A stretch of DNA of 64,000 nucleotides from Abelmoschus esculentus (lineage: Eukaryota; Streptophyta; Magnoliopsida; Malvales; Malvaceae). Position 1 is the first letter of the stretch. The number at the start of each line of letters is the position of its first letter. The stretch lies in the NCBI GenBank assembly GCA_035048815.1, contig JAUCBN010000011.1, positions 20,848,001 through 20,912,000 of the forward strand, in the 5' to 3' direction. Below, in pieces: positions 57,907-64,000 of the stretch. The position numbers and the translations under genes were made by a program. A model generated the notes under the pieces. It was not told the DNA's origin and made no database searches. It saw only the letters and a program-made list of their open reading frames with translations.

Positions 57907-60146
57907 AGAACCAGTTGTATGTTAAGTTAAGTAAGTGTGAGTTTTGGTTAAAAGAGGTGGTGTTTCTTGGTCATGTGGTGTCAGAAAAGGGTATTAGTGT
58001 TGATCCAAAGAAGATAGAGGCTGTTATGGGTTGGAAGCAACCGAGGTCGGTGTCCGAGGTTCGGAGTTTCCTAGGTTTGGCTGGGTATTATCGTATGTTC
58101 GTTGAGGGTTTTTCAAGCATTGCTACTCATATGACTAAGTTGTTGCAAAAGAAGGTTCCTTTTGAGTGGAAAGAAAGTCAACAAAAGAGTTTTGAGAAGT
58201 TGAAGGAAGTGTTGACTAGTGCACCGGTGTTGGTGCAACCCGAATCCGGTAAGGATTTTGTGGTTTATAGTGATGCATCGTATGTTGGTCTCGGGTGTGT
58301 TTTGATGCAAGAGGGGAAAGTTGTAGCTTATGCTTCTAGACAGTTGAGGGTGCATGAAAAGAATTATCCGACGCATGATTTGGAGTTGGCGGCGGCGGTT
58401 TTTCCTTTGAAGATCTGGAGACATTACTTGTATGAAGAGAAGTGTACTATATACACGGATCATAAGAGTTTGAAATATCTCATGTCACAAAAGGATTTGA
58501 ATCTTAGGCAACGAAGATGGATGGAGTTGCTTAAGGACTATGATTTGTCGATTGAGTATCATCCGGGGAAAGCCAATGTAGTGACCGATGCTTTGAGCCG
58601 TAAGGCGGCGGTTGAGTTGAGAGCGATGTTTGCTAGACTTAGTATCTCTAAGGAAGGTGGTTTAGTGGCGGAGTTGCAAGTAAAACCGGATTTGGTTGAG
58701 ATGATCAAGGTGAAACAGTTAGAAGATGAGACTTTGGTACCTTTTGTGGAGGATATTGCAGAGGGTAGACCGACCGAGTATCATTTTGATGATGATGAGG
58801 TGTTGTATTTTAGAGGTCGGATTGTGGTGCCCGATGATCAGGAGTTGAGGCAAGCTATCTTGGTGGAGGCTCATACTAGCCCGTTTGCTATGCATCCGGG
58901 TGGTGTGAAGATGTATAGAGATCTCAAAAGTGTTTACTTTTGGGTTGGTTTAAAGAGAGATGTGACGGAGTTTGTTTCTCGTTGTATGGTGTGTCAGCGG
59001 GTGAAAGCTGAACATCAGTTTCCTGCAGGTTTGTTGCAACCGGTTCAAGTTCCGGAAAGGAAATGGGAGAGAATCACTATGGATTTTGTGACGGGGTTGC
59101 CGTTAACATCGTCCAAAAAGGATTCTATATGGGTGATTGTTGATAGGTTTACGAAGTGTGCATATTTTCTTGCCGTGTATACGACGTACTCCATGGATAA
59201 GTTGGCGGGTTTGTATGTTTCTGAGGTGGTAAGGTTGCATGGGGTGCCTAAGTCGATCATATCGGATAGAGATCCGAGATTTACATCCAAGTTTTGGAGG
59301 AGTTTGCAGACAGCTTTGGGTACGAGGCTTAGTTTTAGTACGGCTTATCATCCAGAGACGGATGGACAGTCTGAGCGTATTATTCAGACCTTAGAGGATA
59401 TGTTGAGGTGTTGTGTCATCGAGTTTCAAGGTTCTTGGGATAAGCAATTGCCGTTGGTAGAGTTTGCTTACAATAATAGTTTTCAGACGAGTATACAGAT
59501 GGCACCGTTTGAGGCGTTGTATGGGCGCAAGTGTCGTACACCTTTATGTTGGAAGGAAGTTGGACAGAAGTATGTTTCTTTGCCTCAAATGTTGAAGGAT
59601 ACGGATGAGAAAGTTAAGTTGATATGTACTAAACTTAAGGAAGCTTCGGATAGACAGAAGTCCTATGCCAATTTGAAGCGTAGGGAGGTAGAGTATGATG
59701 TTGGGGACAAAGTGTTCCTTAAGGTTTCTCCATGGAAGAAAGTGATGAGGTTTGGGCGTAAGGGAAAGTTGAGTCCTCGTTTTATTGGACCGTATGAGGT
59801 GTTGGAGCGTGTTGGTCCTGTTGCTTATAGGTTGAGGTTGTCGGAGGAGTTGAGTAAGATGCATGATGTTTTTCATGTATCAATGCTTCGTAGATATAGA
59901 TCGGATCCTTCTCATGTTGTTCCGGTTGAGGAGATTGAGTTAAAAGAGGATATGAGTTATGAGGAAGAACCGGTGAGGATTTTGGGTGTGGATACAAAGG
60001 TTCTTCGAGGGAAGACCATAGATTTGGTTAAAGTACTTTGGAAACACCGAGGTGTGGAAGAAGCAACATGGGAGACAAGGAAAAGCATGGAGGAGCAGTT
60101 TCCTCACTTGTTTACTTCAGGTAAATTTCGAGGAAGAAATTTTCTT

Positions 60147-60160
60147 AAGAGGGGGAGAGT
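60147..60160 (+). other. Polypurine tract of element B
   Basis: aagagggggagagt abuts the 3' LTR. Confidence 0.85.
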
Positions 60161-62557
60161 TGTAACATCCCGTTTTGGGGGTTATTAGTTAGACTTAGTT
60201 AGGGGAATTCGATTCGGGACGAATCGGGTTCTTCGGTTCATTAATTCCGGGAAAAATAAAATAAGGATATTTTTAATTAAGAAAAATAATAATTTGGAAG
60301 GTGGTTTGAAATATTAAAAAATATGTTTCAAATTAAAAGAAAATAATTTGGATTTTATAATGATTTTTGATTATGCTTAATTATGCATAAATGACCAATT
60401 TGTAATTTTTGGAAAATTGGAGGACCAATTTGGTGATTTTCGGCAATTAATATATTTTAGTGACTAAATTGAAAAGCAAGCTAAACTTAGAATCCTTAGA
60501 GGGCCATAAACTCATTTCTAATTTTTAATGATGGTTTATTCACCAAAATATATTTTTAATTACTTTAATTTGGTTTTTAATCATTTTCTACCAAAACCAC
60601 TTTTCCCATCTTTTTCTCTCATCTTTTTCTCTCATTTTCTCTCCACTTTCTCTTCATATTTTCTCTTCAATTCCTTGCTGATTTTTGCATCTTTTTCCAC
60701 AATGATTACATCATTTGCATCATCCTTCCATCCTTTACAAAACCTATGCATTGATTTCATCAAATCTTCATCAAATTGCAAGGAATCAAGAAGGAAAAAA
60801 TCTCATATTTTTGGTGAATAGATCTTGAAGGTAATTTTCTGGATTTCTATTCTTTTCTAAGGTTCTTTATTGAAATTCCCAAGTGTTAGCTTGCTAATCT
60901 TTGAATAAACACTTGATTCTATGTTTTTAATGTTAGATCTAATGTTTTTGTGAAATCTTTTTGGATCTCATTTAATGCCGAAAATTAGATGAGTTCAATC
61001 ATGTTTTTATGATGATTTAATGATTGATTGAGTCTTGATTTGATATCACATTAATCTAATCCCGGAATAGTGCAATCGGTGTAGTTTTAAGTTGCTTTTC
61101 GATTGTTTTATGGGCTATTTTAGATGCTTAAATGTTGCTGGAGATATAAGGATGGTTTGGATGTGTTTTTGGATTATAATTGAGGTGGATTAGATGTTAG
61201 ATTCGTTAGGTTTTGGGCTGATGTTGTTCGGATACGTTTCGGCTTAGTTTACGGTCTTTTCGGCTAAGTTTTTGGTAGTTTAATAGTGATCGGATATGGC
61301 TGTTGGTTTGAGCATGTTGTGATGTGAGAATGCTCTGTTTTTAATATTGTAGAAGAGGTACAAGAAGAAGCTTGATTGCTGGTGCGTTGGTGCGATCATC
61401 GGAGAGCGGCGAAAGCTCGTTTTGCTTGTTGGTGAGTGATTCCGGATTTAAAGCAAATCGGATTTAAACCCAACCCATGTGTAGTGTGTGTAATTAGGCT
61501 TTGGTTTATGTTGTAATAAGACCATTATTGTTTGGATGTTAATTGTTGAACTTTGGATTGCTTGAATAGTTGAAGCATGTTCTAGCATGTATTTGTTGGA
61601 TTGATATGTTGAACATCACTTTTCTTAGGGAGCATGCCTATAGCTTGAATGATGTCCATGACGTAGTTAATTATGTACCATATGTTGTTAATCATGTTTA
61701 GGATTGAAGCATTTAGTGGTTCTAATTAATGGTTGAGTATTGAGCTCTTGGTTTGTACTTGGTGAATTGAACAATTGGTTCCAGATCCAAAGTTTCGAAA
61801 CCTTTGATTAAAGGTTCCGAAACCATTGCAAAATAGTTTCGAAACCTTTAGAAGGTTTCGGAACCTTTCGGGCAGTTTCAATTCTGGGATGCTACTGGAC
61901 GCGATAAGTTTCGAAACTTTCAAGGAAAGTTTTGAAGCCTTTTTTAGAAAGTTTTGGAACCTTTGGGAAGGTTTCGAAACCTTTGATCACCAAGAATTGA
62001 AAGTTGCTGGAAATTATATTTTAGTCCCGGATATCTTCCTTTGTTCGATTAAGGTACTTACCGATGTTATTTTGAGCTGAAATTTTACATGTATGCTTAA
62101 AGTTGGCTTAATTTCAAGATGGTTATTATAATTTGGATAAAATCCTTGTGTTTTGGAAGATTTATATTTTGGTCCCTAAATTAGAGAAACACGCAATTGA
62201 TGATGTTAGAATAATCCGTTTGAGTTGAAATTTGCTGTGAGGAACTCTTGTATGTTTAATTGTATTTTGTCGAAGAGAATTTATATTTTGTTAATAGGAT
62301 TTAAAAGTTTTACGTTTTAGTCCTTAATCTATGTTAGTGTTTAATCGGATGGTTGTTTATAATTAATGTGTTACCGACAATGCTTTGTATGAGACCTTGT
62401 CACGTAGGAATAAGATTGTGCATCTAGTAAGATAAAATAAAAAAAAAGTAACAGTTTTAGGGTTGTTTATCAAATCGAACCTTCACGGGTTTGGTTTGAT
62501 ATTCCCCGTATAACCCGTTAGTGCTGGTTTTGTCTAGGCCGGGCTAAGGGGATTACA
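60161..62557 (+). repeat. 3' LTR of element B, with 1-kb deletion
   Basis: 2397 bp, TGTAACATCCCG...GGGATTACA. Collinear with the 5' LTR except that text equivalent to about 53118-54150 is missing near 61455. It ends against Athila integrase. Confidence 0.92.
61790..61985. repeat. TTTCGAAACC palindrome array, 3' LTR of element B
   Basis: Counterpart of 54477-54670. Exact TTTCGAAACC near 61793, 61837 and 61972, plus variants; some sites have decayed to ttttgaagcc. Confidence 0.8.
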
Positions 62558-64000
62558 CCCCATACATCAAACAATTCCACTTCGGGAATGTTTTATAGAG
62601 GCATTTCATTCCTTCTTGATACATTTACCATCCTTTGACATCAATCACATCTTTGGCAATATTCCTGTGCATCTTTATATAAACTTGGTCGGTATAGTCC
62701 TGATTGTAACACTTTAGCTGCTATTTTGTTACCGCCGAAGTGCCCGCCATAAGGGGATGCATAGGAGTTTGTTAGTACCTTTTCTTGTTCTTCTTCGGGA
62801 ATGTATCGTCTTATGATTTGATATGCGCATTGTTTAAATAGAAATGGATCATCCCAAAGATAATGCTTTACCTCATGTTTGAACCTTTTCTTTCCTTGAT
62901 TGTTAAGGCAGTGTGATAGATGTATTTAGATAATGTTTTCGCAATTTTGTCTAATGTGATTTCAGGGTCCTCTGCTGATATTTTCCATACAATTGTTATG
63001 GCGGCAAGTAATTTTTCATCAGAGAAATTCTCTTTTATTTCCTGCTCTGATTTTGTTGTTTCGTTTTCTTCTAGGCGGGATAGATGATCGGCCACTGGGT
63101 TTTCTATTCCCTTCCTATCCTTTATTTCAACCACGAATTCTTATAGTAGTAGTAGTATACACCGTATTAGATGAGGTTTTGCATCCTTCTTTGTCAGCAG
63201 GTATTTTATAGTAGAGTGATCTGTATGTTCAATAACCTTGTTGTCGATGAGATATGATCTAAAGTTATCGAATGCAAAAACTACGGCTAATAACTCTTTT
63301 TCTGTTGTGGTATAATTAACTTGGGTATCGTTTAAGGTTTTACTTGCATAATGTATTACATGAATGATCTTATTCTTCTGTTGCCCTAGCACTGCTCCGA
63401 AAACATAGTTGTTCGCATCACACATAAGTTCAAAAGGTTCGTTCCAGTCGGGTGGTAACACTATAGGTGCTGATATAAGTTTTTGTTTCAAGGTTTCGAA
63501 GGCTTTCGCACATTCTTTATAAAAAATAAACGGTTTGTTTTGTTCTAGCAATGAGAATAAGGGTTTGGTTATTTTAGAGAAATACTCAATAAACCGTTGG
63601 TAGAAACCAGCATGCCCAAGGAAACTATGTATACCCTTGACCGATGTTGGTGGCGGCAATTTTTCTATCACTTCTATCTTTGCCTTATCAACTTCAATGC
63701 CGCAATAGGAGATTTTGTGGCTAAGTGCTATTCCTTTGTCAACCATAAAATGACATTTTTCCCAATTCAGAATTAGGTTTGTTTCTTCACATCTTTGTAG
63801 TACTTTCTCCAGGTTGTTTAGACAGTTCTCAAAGTCATCTCCCAATACTGAAAAATCATCCATAAAAATTTCTAGGTGATCTTCAATCATATAGGAGAAG
63901 ATTGCCATCATACACCGTAGAAAGGTGACAGGTGTGTTACATAGTCCAAATGACAATCTTCTGAATACGTATGTTCCATATGGGCATGTAAAGGTTGTTT
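62558..64000 (-). pseudogene. Athila pol fragment: RT, RNase H, integrase N-part
   Basis: Runs off the window on the right. RT is read from 64000 down: FRRLSFGLCNTPVTF, catalytic FMDDFSVLG (about 63860-63835), and the HAGFYQRFIEYFSKI region. RNase H has LMCDANNYVFGAVLGQ and the TTTEKELLAVVFAFD segment; a TAA interrupts at 63141-63143. Then DRKGIENPVADHLSRLE, a frameshift near 62885, and an integrase zinc region (YLWDDPFLF, then YGGHFGGNKIAAKVLQSG and a CQRCD*CQRM with a stop). It is cut at 62558 after ELFDVWG by element B's LTR. It is opposite in orientation to the Athila at 45635-49997, so it is probably a separate copy. Confidence 0.88.

Larger units (their letters stand above)
55584..60188 (+). 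pseudogene. Element B gag-pol with chromodomain, four stops
   Basis: One frame of about 1534 codons from ATG 55584 to TAG/TAA at 60186-60188 inside the 3' LTR. Domains by rough codon: Pro-rich gag start; capsid region (140-270); CCHC knuckle CIGCGSKDHRKRDC (332-345); protease DSGSTH (411); RT with FIDD (748); RNase H (YSDASYVGLG, about 895). Integrase follows at about 1080-1300: HHCC region, MDFVTGLPLT, ISDRDPRF, TDGQSER, so the D-D-E core is present. The chromodomain with ATWETRKSMEEQFPHLF is at about 1490-1510. Stops: 55998, 56493, 57468 and 57882. The last comes from a copied 30-nt patch. Otherwise well preserved. Confidence 0.94.
51823..62557 (+). mobile_element. Element B: nearly complete Tekay/Del-like chromovirus
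   Basis: 10.7 kb, plus strand. 5' LTR 51823-55238, primer site 55239-55256, gag-pol 55584-60188, purine tract 60147-60160, 3' LTR 60161-62557. The LTRs are alike, but the 3' one lacks about 1 kb. Flanks CTTTC (51818-51822, in element A) and CCCCA (62558-62562, in Athila integrase) do not match. The two ends may therefore come from different insertions joined by recombination. Gag-pol has four stops but no frameshift seen. Confidence 0.93.

Overview
This window looks like nuclear DNA of a dicot plant. It is AT-rich and intron-bearing, and most of it is LTR retrotransposons of the main plant lineages: Ty1/copia, Ty3 chromovirus (Tekay/Del-like and a compact chromodomain element), Athila, and Tat/Ogre-like. 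I can support only two host gene loci. One is a broken annexin gene (4192-11223). The other is a small, apparently intact FCS-like zinc finger (FLZ) gene on the minus strand (40199-40682). I see no rRNA, tRNA or CRISPR.

Layout. (1) 1-4163: decayed Tat/Ogre-like element on the minus strand, with gag at 926-2278 carrying in-frame stops. (2) 4192-11223: 3' half of an annexin gene, whose last exon is split by a 6.1-kb copia element (4868-10999) with 259-bp LTRs and AGAAA target-site duplications. (3) 11467-11870: short tandem repeats with tRNA-like promoter motifs. (4) 12574-30176: an old copia element (ACTGC duplications) that has become a nest. It holds a chromovirus (13392-18857, AGATA), a probable solo LTR (21173-21582) and an Athila-type LTR (22114-29328, ATAAG). 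That Athila LTR is itself split by two Tat/Ogre-like solo LTRs in opposite orientation (22336-25734, GATAA; 26274-28686). (5) 30368-39538: decayed Tekay-like element, minus strand, with 2.7-3.1-kb LTRs. (6) 40199-40682: the FLZ gene. (7) 42840-45634: 3' LTR and integrase fragment of another Tekay-like element. (8) 45635-49997: Athila LTR, primer site, gag and protease, truncated. (9) 49998-51822: minus-strand 3' fragment of Tekay-like element A, lacking integrase. (10) 51823-62557: nearly complete Tekay-like element B on the plus strand. (11) 62558-64000: Athila pol on the minus strand, running off the window.

The coherent story is retrotransposon layering on a small gene island, not a pathway. 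Every retroelement reading frame I examined carries stops, and some carry frameshifts or deletions, so none looks autonomous. Most junctions can be read to the base because duplications survive. Where they do not match (both ends of element B), recombination between elements is likely. The most unusual signals are: family-specific palindromic motif arrays inside the Tekay-like LTRs; a 30-nt patch copied within element B that creates a stop; an exact in-frame 351-codon deletion removing integrase in element A; and a hairpin shared by the two Tat/Ogre-like LTRs with a compensatory base-pair change.
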